64,000 bases of DNA, from contig NZ_NETJ01000001.1 of assembly GCF_002128405.1 (NCBI RefSeq), positions 124,001 through 188,000 of the forward strand, given 5' to 3'. Positions 33,501 to 42,180 of the stretch are shown here, piece after piece. Under the pieces are notes generated by a model, which saw only the letters and a list, made by a program, of their open reading frames with translations, ran no database searches and had not been told where the DNA came from. The position numbers and the translations under genes are program-made. The DNA is from Gottfriedia solisilvae (GTDB lineage: Bacteria; Bacillota; Bacilli; Bacillales; Bacillaceae_G). Within the stretch, counting starts at the first letter, position 1. The number at the start of each line of letters is the position of its first letter.

Positions 33501-34424
33501 TTAATGTTCTTCCTCATCACTTGTAAATGTATTTTTAATAAATTCTAAAATTTTTTGTTCGTATTCTATTGGTTCTTCTTGATATGAAGTTATATGACCA
33601 TAGTCTGTCAACCAAATTGTTTTGTCACTTTCTTTTGGAATTTGCGCTAAAATTAATTGGCTACTAGTAAATGGTACGCGTTCGTCATTTTTACCGTGTA
33701 TAAGCAAGTAGCTTGTGTTGTGACCTTTTTGGACTTCTAGGATCGGAGAAACTGTTTTCGGGTCTATACGTAATAAGTGTTTCATCGATTGTATGATAAT
33801 TGGTGTAAATGGCTTTTTCGGAAGTTTTGACCAAACATTTAAATTCTCTTCCAAATAAGTTTGTAAATCATGAAACGGACTGTCAGCTATAACACCTTTA
33901 ACAAAAGGATGTCGACTTCCAACGAGTAAACTTGTAGCAGCACCCATACTCCAACCTAACAAAATAACTGATGATTGCCCTTTTGATTTTAGTACAAAAT
34001 CAACTGCAGCTGATAAGTCATGTTGCTCGTAATAACCTATTCCTGTACTACGGCCACCTGATTTTCCACTATTTCGAAAATCAAACATAAGTACATTAAC
34101 GTTAGTGTCATGTAGTTTTTGAATAAGACGTAACGATTGAATCGTTTTTTGACTCCGCTCATCAGTATAACCATGTGCAGTTATGACCGTATTTGTAGTA
34201 GGTATTTTAGAAGGAATCCACCATCCTCTTAGTGTAACCGCTTGAAAATCACTTTTAAATTCAACCTCATCGTAGGCTAATCCATAATCAGCAGGTGTTT
34301 CCTCAGTTTTCCTTCTTTTGGGATGTGTTAAGATCAAGCCAACTAATATTGGTAAGATGAAGATGACAAAAGGTGTAAACATTAATGCCCAGATTACAGT
34401 TTTTTTGATATTATGTCTTTTCAT
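33501..34424 (-). CDS. Membrane-anchored alpha/beta hydrolase (YqkD-like)
   Basis: A 307-residue protein. One N-terminal membrane helix (VIWALMFTPFVIFILPILVG) is followed by an alpha/beta hydrolase fold. The nucleophile elbow is GWSMGAATSLLVG (Ser in GxSMG), the acid lies in LIHGKNDERVPF, and the catalytic His is near the C-terminus (TDYGHITSY). It resembles the B. subtilis YqkD group of unknown substrate. The ATG at 34422-34424 is chosen because AAAGGAG lies eight to nine bases upstream; a GTG nine bases earlier is too close to it. Confidence 0.88.
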   Translation of the reverse strand: MKRHNIKKTVIWALMFTPFVIFILPILVGLILTHPKRRKTEETPADYGLAYDEVEFKSDFQAVTLRGWWIPSKIPTTNTVITAHGYTDERSQKTIQSLRLIQKLHDTNVNVLMFDFRNSGKSGGRSTGIGYYEQHDLSAAVDFVLKSKGQSSVILLGWSMGAATSLLVGSRHPFVKGVIADSPFHDLQTYLEENLNVWSKLPKKPFTPIIIQSMKHLLRIDPKTVSPILEVQKGHNTSYLLIHGKNDERVPFTSSQLILAQIPKESDKTIWLTDYGHITSYQEEPIEYEQKILEFIKNTFTSDEEEH

Positions 34425-34628
34425 CTGGTACACACTCCTTTCAATCTAAATCAACATGATCTATTTTCAAAAAATTATTTCAGATGATTCAAGATTATTT
34501 TCTCTGTTCATATTCTATTTATGAAGGATTTCTGACTTATGTTCAAGTGAATTTTTATAAAAGCCCAATATTTTTATATAAAATTCTTTTTAAATTTTTT
34601 AATTATTATTTTATTTAATACAAATAAT

Positions 34629-34658
34629 AAAACCCAACTACATAAGTAATTGGGTTTT
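34629..34658 (-). terminator. Terminator of the 45-residue membrane protein gene
   Basis: A 9-bp stem, AAAACCCAA with TTGGGTTTT, and T-rich sequence on the minus strand. Confidence 0.7.
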
Positions 34659-34672
34659 AATAAATTTATCAA

Positions 34673-34810
34673 TTATGAAGCTTGAGCAATTCCCTTAACA
34701 TGTTTAAGATTGATATCCTGAGGACCTTGCTTAAATGTCACTACTAAAAGTGTAATGATTGCAATTAAATATAATAATAGCATTGTGCAGAATCCAATAA
34801 TTAAGAACAT
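34673..34810 (-). CDS. Small single-pass membrane protein, 45 residues
   Basis: The protein begins MFLIIGFCTMLLLYLIAIIT, a hydrophobic helix, and ends with a short polar tail (DINLKHVKGIAQAS). The ATG at 34808-34810 has an AAGGTGGT site in front. The open frame extends upstream to 34948 but without a matching start. A terminator follows at 34629-34658. The family is unknown; such small proteins often regulate membrane complexes. It lies just downstream of an MFS transporter gene on the same strand. Confidence 0.6.
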   Translation of the reverse strand: MFLIIGFCTMLLLYLIAIITLLVVTFKQGPQDINLKHVKGIAQAS

Positions 34811-34996
34811 ATAATTACCACCTTTTACTTTGATGAGCTTCGTTCTTACAAGAACAATGTAACATATTAAATTCATAAAACACTCTCTACTTCGTGAACA
34901 TTTTGTGAAGTTTTTCACAAATGATTTTGAAAAATAAAAAGTAAGCATAAAAAACTGCTCACTTTTTTGGTTATATCTTGTTTTTGGGAATTTATT

Positions 34997-36316
34997 TTAA
35001 GATTCCACTTGTTTATCATTATATAAATTGCTAACATCTTTTTCTTTCTTTCCATAACGAGACCAAATGACAACAGGAATTAATAAAAGTGATAGCGTAC
35101 CACCGGCTAAAGCAAGTGTTGCATAACTTGAATTTGCGACAACCATGCCTGACATTGCCCCTCCCGTAGCTCCTGCTAATGCAATAAAAACATCAATCAA
35201 CCCTTGCGTTTTTGCACGAGTTGAAGAGTTTGTTGAATCAATGATCTGTGCAGTACCGCTAATTAATCCAAAGTTCCATCCTAAACCTAATAAAGATAGT
35301 GCAATAATTAAGAATACCATAGAATCACTTGGTGCCATTGCGGCTAATAAACCTGCAAATAGTAAGGTAATTCCAGCGGCGATTGACATGGCAATTCTTC
35401 CAATCTTATCTACAAGAATCCCAGTTACAAGTGATGGAAGATACATCGAACCAATGTGGAAACCAATGACTACACCAACATCACTTAAATTATGTCCATG
35501 ATGCTTCATATGTACTGGGGTCATAGTCATGATTGCAACCATCACAATCTGAGTTAATACCATAATAGAAGCACCAACAACTATTCCTCGTTTATTATTT
35601 GATTCTAATGCGTGCGACTTGTTGTCTTCTATAACTTCATTTTCCCGCTTATTAGATTCTATGAATCTTGCAAAAATGAGCGGATCAGGTCGGAGCATGA
35701 TGTAAACAACTAAACCAGCTAATATAAATGCGATTGACGAGAGAATGAAAGGTCCGGCAAGTGCAGGCACTCCTATTGAATTTGCAAAATTGCCCATAAC
35801 ACCGACTAAACTTGGTCCTGCTACCGCACCAAATGTTGTTGAAACCATTGCAATACTGATTGCAGTCGCTCTCTGGTTCTTATCAGCTAAGTCAGTACCA
35901 GCATATCGAGCTTGCAAGTTGGTTGCAGTTCCTGCTCCGTAAACTAGTAATGAAGGTAATAATATAAAAATATTATTTGTAATTGCTGCGATCACAACTC
36001 CGATTGCCCCAAAACCACCAGTGATAAAACCTGCAGTAAGACCTATACGACGACCAAAACGCTGGGAAAGCCTGCCTACTAATAATGCTGCGATTGCTGA
36101 ACCTAAAGTAAATAATGCAGCTGGTAAACCTGTAACTGAATCAGATCCGAGCATTTGCTGTGCAAGAAGTGCACCAACTGTAACACCAGCAGCAAGACCA
36201 GCACCGCCAAATATTTGTGAGATACATACGATAATTAGTGTTCTTTTATAGATTTTTTTTTGATTTTCTGCTGAATCTACTTCTTCGTTCATTACATCAA
36301 TTGCTTTACTTGCCAT
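34997..36316 (-). CDS. MFS transporter
   Basis: A 439-residue protein with twelve hydrophobic segments. The motif A equivalent is VGRLSQRFGRRIGLTAG in the loop between segments 2 and 3. It exports or imports an unknown small molecule by proton coupling. The ATG at 36316 follows GAAGGTG. No adjacent regulator points to a substrate. A 45-residue membrane protein gene lies downstream on the same strand, about 190 bp away. Confidence 0.88.
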   Translation of the reverse strand: MASKAIDVMNEEVDSAENQKKIYKRTLIIVCISQIFGGAGLAAGVTVGALLAQQMLGSDSVTGLPAALFTLGSAIAALLVGRLSQRFGRRIGLTAGFITGGFGAIGVVIAAITNNIFILLPSLLVYGAGTATNLQARYAGTDLADKNQRATAISIAMVSTTFGAVAGPSLVGVMGNFANSIGVPALAGPFILSSIAFILAGLVVYIMLRPDPLIFARFIESNKRENEVIEDNKSHALESNNKRGIVVGASIMVLTQIVMVAIMTMTPVHMKHHGHNLSDVGVVIGFHIGSMYLPSLVTGILVDKIGRIAMSIAAGITLLFAGLLAAMAPSDSMVFLIIALSLLGLGWNFGLISGTAQIIDSTNSSTRAKTQGLIDVFIALAGATGGAMSGMVVANSSYATLALAGGTLSLLLIPVVIWSRYGKKEKDVSNLYNDKQVES

Positions 36317-36543
36317 TTATTCACCTTCTTCAAGAATTGGTTACTCAAAATTACTATTATCATATTGATTTGTAACATATTTTAAGAATTAATAAAAGAC
36401 AGTCGAAAGTTTTGGAATGAAAAAAAAGCTTTTTTTTCATCATACTTTAATAGAATTTTTGCATGGTATGATAGCTTTTATCGTTCCTTCTATCCTTCAT
36501 TCTTGCTTCAAAATAGATTTTTCTTTTTTAAAAAAGTAATTGA

Positions 36544-36558
36544 AATTTTCAGCATATT
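36544..36558. promoter_or_regulatory. CodY-box-like sequence upstream of putP
   Basis: AATTTTCAGCATATT matches 13 of 15 positions of the CodY consensus. It lies 121-135 bp before the putP start. Proline uptake genes are commonly CodY targets in Bacillus, so the match is plausible but unproven. Confidence 0.4.
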
Positions 36559-36582
36559 ATAATAAGATAGTTTGATATCAAA

Positions 36583-36599
36583 GAAAGAATGTTTCTTTC
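36583..36599. promoter_or_regulatory. Inverted repeat upstream of putP
   Basis: GAAAGAA-TGT-TTCTTTC is a perfect 7-bp inverted repeat with a 3-base centre. A second one, TCAAAAA/TTTTTGA, follows at 36602-36622. Candidate binding sites for a regulator. Confidence 0.4.
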
Positions 36600-36678
36600 G
36601 GTCAAAAATGTTTATTTTTTGAAAGAAATTATTTTTCGATGATACTTATAAAACTTCATAGAAAAACGGAGGTATATC

Positions 36679-38154
36679 ATGGACATTCAAGTAATTATAT
36701 CAATCTCTATTTATTTTATTTTTATGCTAGCAATTGGAGTTTACGCTTACAAAAAGTCCACTGATAGTTTATCAGAGTACATGCTTGGTGACCGCGGACT
36801 TGGACCAGCTGTAACTGCACTCTCAGCAGGTGCAGCAGATATGAGCGGTTGGATGTTAATGGGGTTACCAGGAGCGATGTATGCAACTGGGATTTCTTCT
36901 GCTTGGATCGCGATTGGTCTTACAATCGGAGCTTATTTAAACTATTTACTGTTAGCACCTCGTTTAAGAGTTTTTACTGAGGTAGCGGATAACTCAATCA
37001 CGATTCCAAATTATTTTGAAAAAAGATTCCAAGATACTAGTAGAATCTTAAGAATTGTTTCAGCAATTGTTATTATCATTTTCTTTACATTGTATTGCTC
37101 AGCAGGTTTTGTATCTGGGGGAACATTATTCGAATCTGCTTTTGGAATTGATTATAAAGTTGGACTATTTGTTACTGCTGGCGTTGTTATTGCTTATACA
37201 CTATTTGGTGGGTTTTTAGCAGTAAGTTTAACTGACTTTGTTCAAGGTCTGATTATGTTTATTGCGCTTATATTAGTACCACTAGTTGCCTTTATAGATG
37301 TTGGTGGTGTTAAGCCTGTATTCGATGAAATTAAAAGTATCGACCCGAAACTATTAAATATTTTTACTGGTACTTCTTTTATTGGAATCGTTTCATTGCT
37401 TGCATGGGGCTTAGGTTATTTTGGGCAACCTCATATTATTGTTCGATTTATGGCAATTTCGACTGTAAAAGAATTAAAACCTGCTCGTCGAATTGGAATG
37501 AGTTGGATGATTTTTACGATCGTTGGTGCAATTTTTACAGGATTAATAGGAATTGCTTATATTTCAGTTAACAATTTAACTTTAGAAGATCCTGAAACAA
37601 TTTTTATTTATTTCTCTGAAGTGTTATTCCATCCATTAATTACCGGATTCTTGTTATCTGCAATTCTTGCTGCGATTATGAGTACGATTTCTTCACAGCT
37701 TTTAGTAACAGCAAGTGCATTAACTGAAGATCTATATCGTATTTTTGGTAAAAAGAATGCTAGTGATAAAGACCTTGTTCGTATTGGTAGATTTGCAGTA
37801 TTAATCGTTGCAATCGTATCACTTCTATTATCATTAACTCCAAATGACACAATTCTAAATCTTGTTGGAAATGCATGGGCAGGCTTTGGAGCAGCATTTG
37901 GACCTGCGATTCTATTAAGCTTATTCTGGAAACGAATGACTCGTTGGGGCGCACTTGCAGGTATGATTGTTGGTGCTTTAACAGTTATGATTTGGATTAG
38001 TGTAGATGCGATTAAAGAAGCAATCAATTTATACGAAATGGTACCTGGCTTCTTCTTTAGCTTAATTGCTGTTATTATCGTTAGTCTCCTTACTTCAAAC
38101 CATAGTAGAAAAATTGAAGAACAGTTTGATGAAATGGAAAAACGTCTTGCGTAA
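36679..38154 (+). CDS. putP: Sodium/proline symporter PutP
   Basis: A 491-residue SSS-family transporter with about thirteen membrane segments. PutP marks are SEYMLGDRGLGPAVTALSAG near residues 34-53, AADMSGWMLMGLPGAMY with the sodium-binding DMSGW region, and GYFGQPHIIVRFMA. It imports proline with sodium as nutrient or osmoprotectant. CGGAGG precedes the ATG. The gene is monocistronic with a strong terminator; no putB/putC partner lies here. A CodY-like box lies upstream. Confidence 0.93.
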   Translation: MDIQVIISISIYFIFMLAIGVYAYKKSTDSLSEYMLGDRGLGPAVTALSAGAADMSGWMLMGLPGAMYATGISSAWIAIGLTIGAYLNYLLLAPRLRVFTEVADNSITIPNYFEKRFQDTSRILRIVSAIVIIIFFTLYCSAGFVSGGTLFESAFGIDYKVGLFVTAGVVIAYTLFGGFLAVSLTDFVQGLIMFIALILVPLVAFIDVGGVKPVFDEIKSIDPKLLNIFTGTSFIGIVSLLAWGLGYFGQPHIIVRFMAISTVKELKPARRIGMSWMIFTIVGAIFTGLIGIAYISVNNLTLEDPETIFIYFSEVLFHPLITGFLLSAILAAIMSTISSQLLVTASALTEDLYRIFGKKNASDKDLVRIGRFAVLIVAIVSLLLSLTPNDTILNLVGNAWAGFGAAFGPAILLSLFWKRMTRWGALAGMIVGALTVMIWISVDAIKEAINLYEMVPGFFFSLIAVIIVSLLTSNHSRKIEEQFDEMEKRLA

Positions 38155-38167
38155 AAATAAATAAAAA

Positions 38168-38194
38168 ACGGAGTGTGAGATTGTCACACTCCGT
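38168..38194. terminator. Terminator of putP (bidirectional)
   Basis: An 11-bp stem, ACGGAGTGTGA with its complement, flanked by A-run and T-run. It also serves the convergent nitronate monooxygenase gene. Confidence 0.85.
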
Positions 38195-38210
38195 TTTTTT
38201 TATAAAAGTA

Positions 38211-39287
38211 TTAAGAAAGTATGGCTCTTGCCTCTTCAAGAATTTCTTCTATTATTTCCTCAGCACTCTGTCCACTAGTAAGCATTCTTAATCCTTGTCC
38301 TGCCCATAAAGACATATAATCTGTATTATTTTGCAAAGCAGCTGCATTTCTTATATCTCTTGTCATTGTATTTTGGATCGGAAACGGTTGTGGTTTGATA
38401 TCTATATTTTCCCAGTGCGCTATAAATTCATTTTTAATTCCCCTAGCTGGACGACCTGAAAATGAATTTGTGATAACAGTACTTTCTTCTGTACTTTGCA
38501 AAAGTTTTTCTTGATAGGAACTATGCGCACCAGATTCGTTTGAGGTTAAAAAACGAGTGCCCAATTGAACACCTTGTGCCCCAAGAACAAGTGCAGCAAC
38601 TAAACCACGTCCATCCATAACTCCACCTGAAGCAATAACAGGAATGTTTACTTGGTCAACGATTTGCGGAACTAATGCAATTGTACCGATATTGTTTCCC
38701 ATTGGTTTGTCATTAACGTTAAAGGTTCCTCTATGTCCGCCTGCCTCTGTCCCCTGCGCCACTATTGCATCGCAACCTGCTTGTTCTGCAAGAAGTGCTT
38801 CTTGAACAGATGTTACCATTGATACTATTTGAATCCCTAATGATTTTGCTTGTTCGATCATGTTTTTTGAAAGTAATCCAAAAGCAGTACTAATAACAGG
38901 TACTTTTTCATCTACTAATATGGCAAACTGCTCATCAAAATGAGAAGTTGATGTTATACCCTCCTCTTTTGCTAATGGAATGCCCAGTACTTTTCTGAAT
39001 TTATTTAGTTCACTTTGTACTTCATTCATTTCAGCAGCATAATCAGAATTACTGGTGGCAAATAAATTAACAGCAAAAGGATGTTTTGTTAATTTGCGGA
39101 TCTCATAAATTGCAGCTCTTATATCATTCGGTTCCATGTAAGCAGCTCCAATAGTTCCAAGACCACCTGCATTAGAAACTGCTGCAGCTAATTTTACAGT
39201 GCCAGGTCCACCTGCCATTCCTGCTAAGAAAATAGGATAACGAATGTTGAATAACTGACAAAGTTTCGTATTAAGATGGATATTCAC
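38211..39287 (-). CDS. Nitronate monooxygenase (2-nitropropane dioxygenase family)
   Basis: A 358-residue FMN-dependent TIM-barrel enzyme. It has YPIFLAGMAGGPGTVKLAAA at the start, the VAQGTEAGGHRGTF motif with the catalytic-type histidine, and IASGGVMDGRGLVAALVLGA, which binds FMN phosphate. It oxidises alkyl nitronates such as propionate-3-nitronate to carbonyls and nitrite. The homologues vary, so the physiological substrate is open. It is a single-gene unit, convergent with putP. Confidence 0.9.
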   Translation of the reverse strand: MNIHLNTKLCQLFNIRYPIFLAGMAGGPGTVKLAAAVSNAGGLGTIGAAYMEPNDIRAAIYEIRKLTKHPFAVNLFATSNSDYAAEMNEVQSELNKFRKVLGIPLAKEEGITSTSHFDEQFAILVDEKVPVISTAFGLLSKNMIEQAKSLGIQIVSMVTSVQEALLAEQAGCDAIVAQGTEAGGHRGTFNVNDKPMGNNIGTIALVPQIVDQVNIPVIASGGVMDGRGLVAALVLGAQGVQLGTRFLTSNESGAHSSYQEKLLQSTEESTVITNSFSGRPARGIKNEFIAHWENIDIKPQPFPIQNTMTRDIRNAAALQNNTDYMSLWAGQGLRMLTSGQSAEEIIEEILEEARAILS

Positions 39288-39367
39288 AGTGAAACCTCCT
39301 ATTAGTAAGTACTTAGTGATTCATATACATATTCTAAAGGAATCTAAATCCTAACTTCTACTAAAAA

Positions 39368-39388
39368 GACCTTCTCATCAAGAAGGTC
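39368..39388 (-). terminator. Terminator of the DUF952 gene
   Basis: GACCTTCT (39368-39375) pairs with AGAAGGTC (39381-39388), followed by TTTTTAG on the minus strand. Confidence 0.7.
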
Positions 39389-39409
39389 ATTACGGACTTA
39401 TGTGATTCA

Positions 39410-39766
39410 TCATTTATTTAATAGTAATTGAATGTCTTCTGGTAAATCAGTAAATTTCCCATTACTACTTACTGGGAATTCAACAACTTTAATGACAGCA
39501 TCCAAGTTTAATGGTCCATAGATATGAGGATATAGCTTACCAGATTGAATTAAATCTTCATAAACGTATTTCGATTCTAACTTAGCTGGGTCGATACAAA
39601 GTATAAGTAAATTTTTAAACCCCTCAAAGAAAAGATTAGCAACTTCAATTGATTGTTCAAATGTAGAACAGTGAATAAATCCCTCAACTTTTAAACTCGG
39701 TGGCATATAAATACCTAATTCTTTAGCTTTGAACCATTCTTCATTTTCAATAATATGTAAAATCAT
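39410..39766 (-). CDS. DUF952 family protein
   Basis: A 118-residue protein that matches DUF952, a small cytoplasmic family. The IHCSTFEQSIEVANLFF segment and LYPHIYGPLNLDAVIKVVEF are family hallmarks. Function is unknown; it has been likened to glutathione S-transferase-linked or ADP-ribosyltransferase-like folds, but this is not shown. It is monocistronic with its own terminator. Neighbours are a nitronate monooxygenase and an acetyltransferase, which give no clear role. Confidence 0.85.
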   Translation of the reverse strand: MILHIIENEEWFKAKELGIYMPPSLKVEGFIHCSTFEQSIEVANLFFEGFKNLLILCIDPAKLESKYVYEDLIQSGKLYPHIYGPLNLDAVIKVVEFPVSSNGKFTDLPEDIQLLLNK

Positions 39767-39836
39767 TCAGTAGTCTCCTATCAATATGTTAATGATATCT
39801 ATAAACAGTAACACGAATTACATTATTTTGAAATCA

Positions 39837-39864
39837 AAAAACCAACATTCATTAGTTGGTTTTT
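39837..39864 (-). terminator. Terminator of the acetyltransferase gene
   Basis: ACCAAC (39841-39846) and GTTGGT (39855-39860) form a stem with A-run and T-run that extend it. Confidence 0.7.
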
Positions 39865-39882
39865 TTGATAATATTTATGAAT

Positions 39883-40338
39883 TCATAATTTCAAGGTCAT
39901 AAATACACTATTTGGATCATCGATATAATCAGCAAATGGCCCACAATATTGAAATCCGAAGTTTGAATAAAGTTTTCTTGCAGGTGCAAATGCATCCATT
40001 GAACCAGTTTCTAAACTAACACGCTTATACCCTCTGTTCTTTGCTTCGTTAATGATAAATTCAAGTACACTCTTTGCAACACCTTTGCGTAAGTGTAATG
40101 ATGATGTACGCATAGACTTGATTTCTCCATGAGATTGATCTAGTTCTTTCAGTGCTCCACACCCTAGTAATTGCCCTTTTTCCCATGCACTCCAAAAAGT
40201 AATTTCAGGTTTTTTTAATCCCTCAATGTTTAATGCATGAATACTTTCAGGTGGTGAATTTTGGGCCATTCCTTGAAGATGTTCACCAATTAATTGAATA
40301 ACTTCTTTACCAGTTAAGTCATCTCTCTTGATTTGCAT
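39883..40338 (-). CDS. GNAT-family N-acetyltransferase
   Basis: A 151-residue acetyltransferase. The acetyl-CoA pyrophosphate-binding loop is LRKGVAKSVLEFII (Q/RxxGxG/A type, about residues 83-96). The strand KRVSLETGSMDAFAPARKLY and GFQYCGPFADY are typical of GNAT enzymes. The ATG at 40336-40338 is preceded by a GGGGGG-type site. The frame is open far upstream, but that part is the antisense of the histidine-rich tail of the next gene. The acceptor substrate is unknown. Confidence 0.88.
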   Translation of the reverse strand: MQIKRDDLTGKEVIQLIGEHLQGMAQNSPPESIHALNIEGLKKPEITFWSAWEKGQLLGCGALKELDQSHGEIKSMRTSSLHLRKGVAKSVLEFIINEAKNRGYKRVSLETGSMDAFAPARKLYSNFGFQYCGPFADYIDDPNSVFMTLKL

Positions 40339-40415
40339 TATATTTTCCCCCCGCAATACTTTCATAATATATGAATTATTATACTTAATTTCAAATTTTT
40401 TGAAAGTTAATAAAA

Positions 40416-40449
40416 AAGCGATTTTCAATTTAATATTGAAAAATCGCTT
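40416..40449 (-). terminator. Terminator of the kinase-like gene
   Basis: AAGCGATTTTCAA (40416-40428) pairs with TTGAAAAATCGCTT (40436-40449) with one bulge, followed by a T-run on the minus strand. Confidence 0.8.
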
Positions 40450-40459
40450 ATAAGCATGA

Positions 40460-41074
40460 TTAAGACGATGAATATGATCGTCGAGAATATGAATGTGAAT
40501 GTGAGTGTCTATTATGATGGCGATGATGATGGTTTGAAGTCGATGAATGATGACGATGACGTCGATGTTTGCGATGATGACGATTTGAACTGCTTCCAAA
40601 TAATTTTCGGAAGATACCGAATTGAAGCGTAGTCGTTTCAGTACCAAATCTTCCTACATCCACGATCCGAATTTCGCCATTATTCGTTAACATGATATTG
40701 TGATTATGTAAATCGAATGCATCAAGTCCAACCAGATGTGCATCAATCATTGCTTCTTGTATTTCATTTTCATATCGAATTCGTAGCTCATCATCATGTC
40801 CTACCAGTTGATAAAAAGTATCACCGTAAATTCGTTCACTTACCATAAAGTCATTTGTATATGCTTCAACTTGTGGATAATAAATACTGTTTTCAAGGCG
40901 ATGTAGCTTCATTCCATCATCACTACTTTTGCCATCTTCTTTAAACACTTTGATCACAAAGTCGTCACGAGTATAAACATTACCATCTTTACCACTTGCT
41001 AAATACTCAAAATGATCTGCATGCTCTCCCCATAATGAAAACTCATGTATTTCTTGCAATAAAGATTCTTTCAA
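40460..41074 (-). CDS. Protein-kinase-like protein with a histidine/arginine-rich tail
   Basis: A 204-residue protein. Residues 20-160 form a compact kinase-like fold: Gly-rich loop LASGKDGNVY (26-35), Lys in FVIKVF (K42), catalytic loop LDAFDLHNHNIML with D121 and N126, and metal-binding VDVGRF with D139. This is the short kinase-like or phosphotransferase fold without a large C-lobe. Residues 162-204 are low complexity and contain 14 histidines with many Arg and Ser, for example NRHHRKHRRHRHH and RHSHSHSYSRR. Such a tail could bind Ni, Zn or nucleic acid, or be disordered. Its target is unknown. The gene has its own terminator. Confidence 0.8.
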   Translation of the reverse strand: MKESLLQEIHEFSLWGEHADHFEYLASGKDGNVYTRDDFVIKVFKEDGKSSDDGMKLHRLENSIYYPQVEAYTNDFMVSERIYGDTFYQLVGHDDELRIRYENEIQEAMIDAHLVGLDAFDLHNHNIMLTNNGEIRIVDVGRFGTETTTLQFGIFRKLFGSSSNRHHRKHRRHRHHSSTSNHHHRHHNRHSHSHSYSRRSYSSS

Positions 41075-41165
41075 TCAATTCATCTCCTCTCATCATACCT
41101 ATATTTTACAATATATATGTTACTTTTTAAAATTTGAGCTATGAACGTTTAATAAATTGAAATAA

Positions 41166-41198
41166 AAAAAGATTGAGTTGTAACGACTCAATCTTTTT
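41166..41198 (-). terminator. Terminator of the SDR gene
   Basis: GATTGAGT (41171-41178) pairs with ACTCAATC (41186-41193), flanked by A-run and T-run. Confidence 0.75.
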
Positions 41199-41217
41199 AA
41201 AATTTATATTAAATCTC

Positions 41218-41976
41218 TTAATAAGCAGTCCAACCTGCATCTGCTGTAATAACTGTTCCATTTACAAAACTTGATTCATCAGAAGCAAGGAATAATGCAA
41301 CATTTGCGATTTCCTCTGATTTACCCATTCTTGGATTTACTGCTAGACCCGCTTGTGTGCGCCCTATTCCAAAATGATTAATATTGGTCATAGATGCACC
41401 GATATTTGTTTCAACTCCACCTGGTGCGATTGCATTACAACGAATACCATTTGGTGCATACATAAAGCCAGTATTTTTTGTAAAACCAACAACGGCGTGT
41501 TTAGAAGCTGTATATGATGCACCAGCACGAGCTCCATTTAAACCACCAGCGGACGCAATATTTATTATGACACCCTTTTGTTTTTCTAAAAATATTGGTA
41601 ATGCCTTGCGTGTTGCACGCATTACACTCGTAGTATTGATTGCAAATACTCTTTCCCAATTATCATCTTCTATATCAGCAGCAGGTTCAAAATTGTCCAT
41701 AATTCCTGCATTATTAACTAAAATATCAAGTGTTCCATAAGTATTGACAGTCGTATCAATTAAATTTTGTATGTCTTCTTCTTTTGCGACATTTGCCATA
41801 ATCGCTATCGCAGTTCCCCCATTGGATGTAATGTCTTCAACAGTTTTATTCGCCGCATCCAAATTAATATCTGAAACAACTACTTTAGCTCCTTCTTTTG
41901 CATATAAGTTAGCGATTGCTTTCCCCATACCTGAAGCAGCTCCTGTTACGATTGCTACTTTATCTTGAAGTCTCAT
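41218..41976 (-). CDS. SDR-family NAD(P)-dependent oxidoreductase
   Basis: A 252-residue short-chain dehydrogenase. The cofactor loop is VTGAASGMGKAIANL (TGxxxGxG, residues 9-23), the NNAG motif is ILVNNAGIMD, and the catalytic pair lies in SYTASKHAVVG (YxxxK). The C-terminus ends FVNGTVITADAGWTAY, typical of the family. The third of three adjacent ATGs (41974-41976) sits eight bases after GGAGG and is chosen. It is divergent from a TetR regulator and shares its intergenic repeats, so it is probably repressed by it. Substrate unknown. Confidence 0.92.
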   Translation of the reverse strand: MRLQDKVAIVTGAASGMGKAIANLYAKEGAKVVVSDINLDAANKTVEDITSNGGTAIAIMANVAKEEDIQNLIDTTVNTYGTLDILVNNAGIMDNFEPAADIEDDNWERVFAINTTSVMRATRKALPIFLEKQKGVIINIASAGGLNGARAGASYTASKHAVVGFTKNTGFMYAPNGIRCNAIAPGGVETNIGASMTNINHFGIGRTQAGLAVNPRMGKSEEIANVALFLASDESSFVNGTVITADAGWTAY

Positions 41977-42024
41977 CATCATTTCCTCCAATTGTAAATT
42001 AATTTGTATGCGCATACTAGAAAA

Positions 42025-42035
42025 GTTAATGAACA
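42025..42035. promoter_or_regulatory. Direct repeat GTTAATGAACA, copy 1
   Basis: GTTAATGAACA occurs here and at 42117-42127. Both lie in the gap between divergent SDR and TetR genes. This copy also pairs with ATTAAC 13 bases on. Confidence 0.45.
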
Positions 42036-42110
42036 TTTGTTTATTAACGTCCTATGTGTATATTATAATTAATAATTAGTAGACTAAACAATCGGCAAAT
42101 ACAGAGTGAT

Positions 42111-42128
42111 TTGTTCGTTAATGAACAA
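42111..42128. promoter_or_regulatory. Inverted repeat, candidate TetR operator
   Basis: TTGTTC-GTTAAT-GAACAA is an inverted repeat with a 6-base spacer, 53 bp before the TetR start. It contains the second copy of GTTAATGAACA. Confidence 0.55.
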
Positions 42129-42180
42129 TTAACATCTAATCCGATGATTAATTTTATTTAGTAAACATAGGAGAACACAA

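Larger units (their letters stand above)
36317..36678. other. Divergent promoter region between MFS and putP genes
   Basis: 362 bp. At 36417-36440 there is a perfect 24-bp palindrome of the form ATG, eight A, GC, eight T, CAT. Nearer putP lie a CodY-like box (36544-36558) and a GAAAGAA-TGT-TTCTTTC inverted repeat (36583-36599). No gene is seen. The A/T palindrome may insulate the two divergent units. Confidence 0.5.

Noticed and set aside
40339-40647. Upstream extension of the acetyltransferase frame to 40647
   Set aside because: The added part is a shadow of the repetitive histidine-rich 3' end of the kinase-like gene, crosses its terminator, and the GNAT start at 40338 has its own ribosome binding site.
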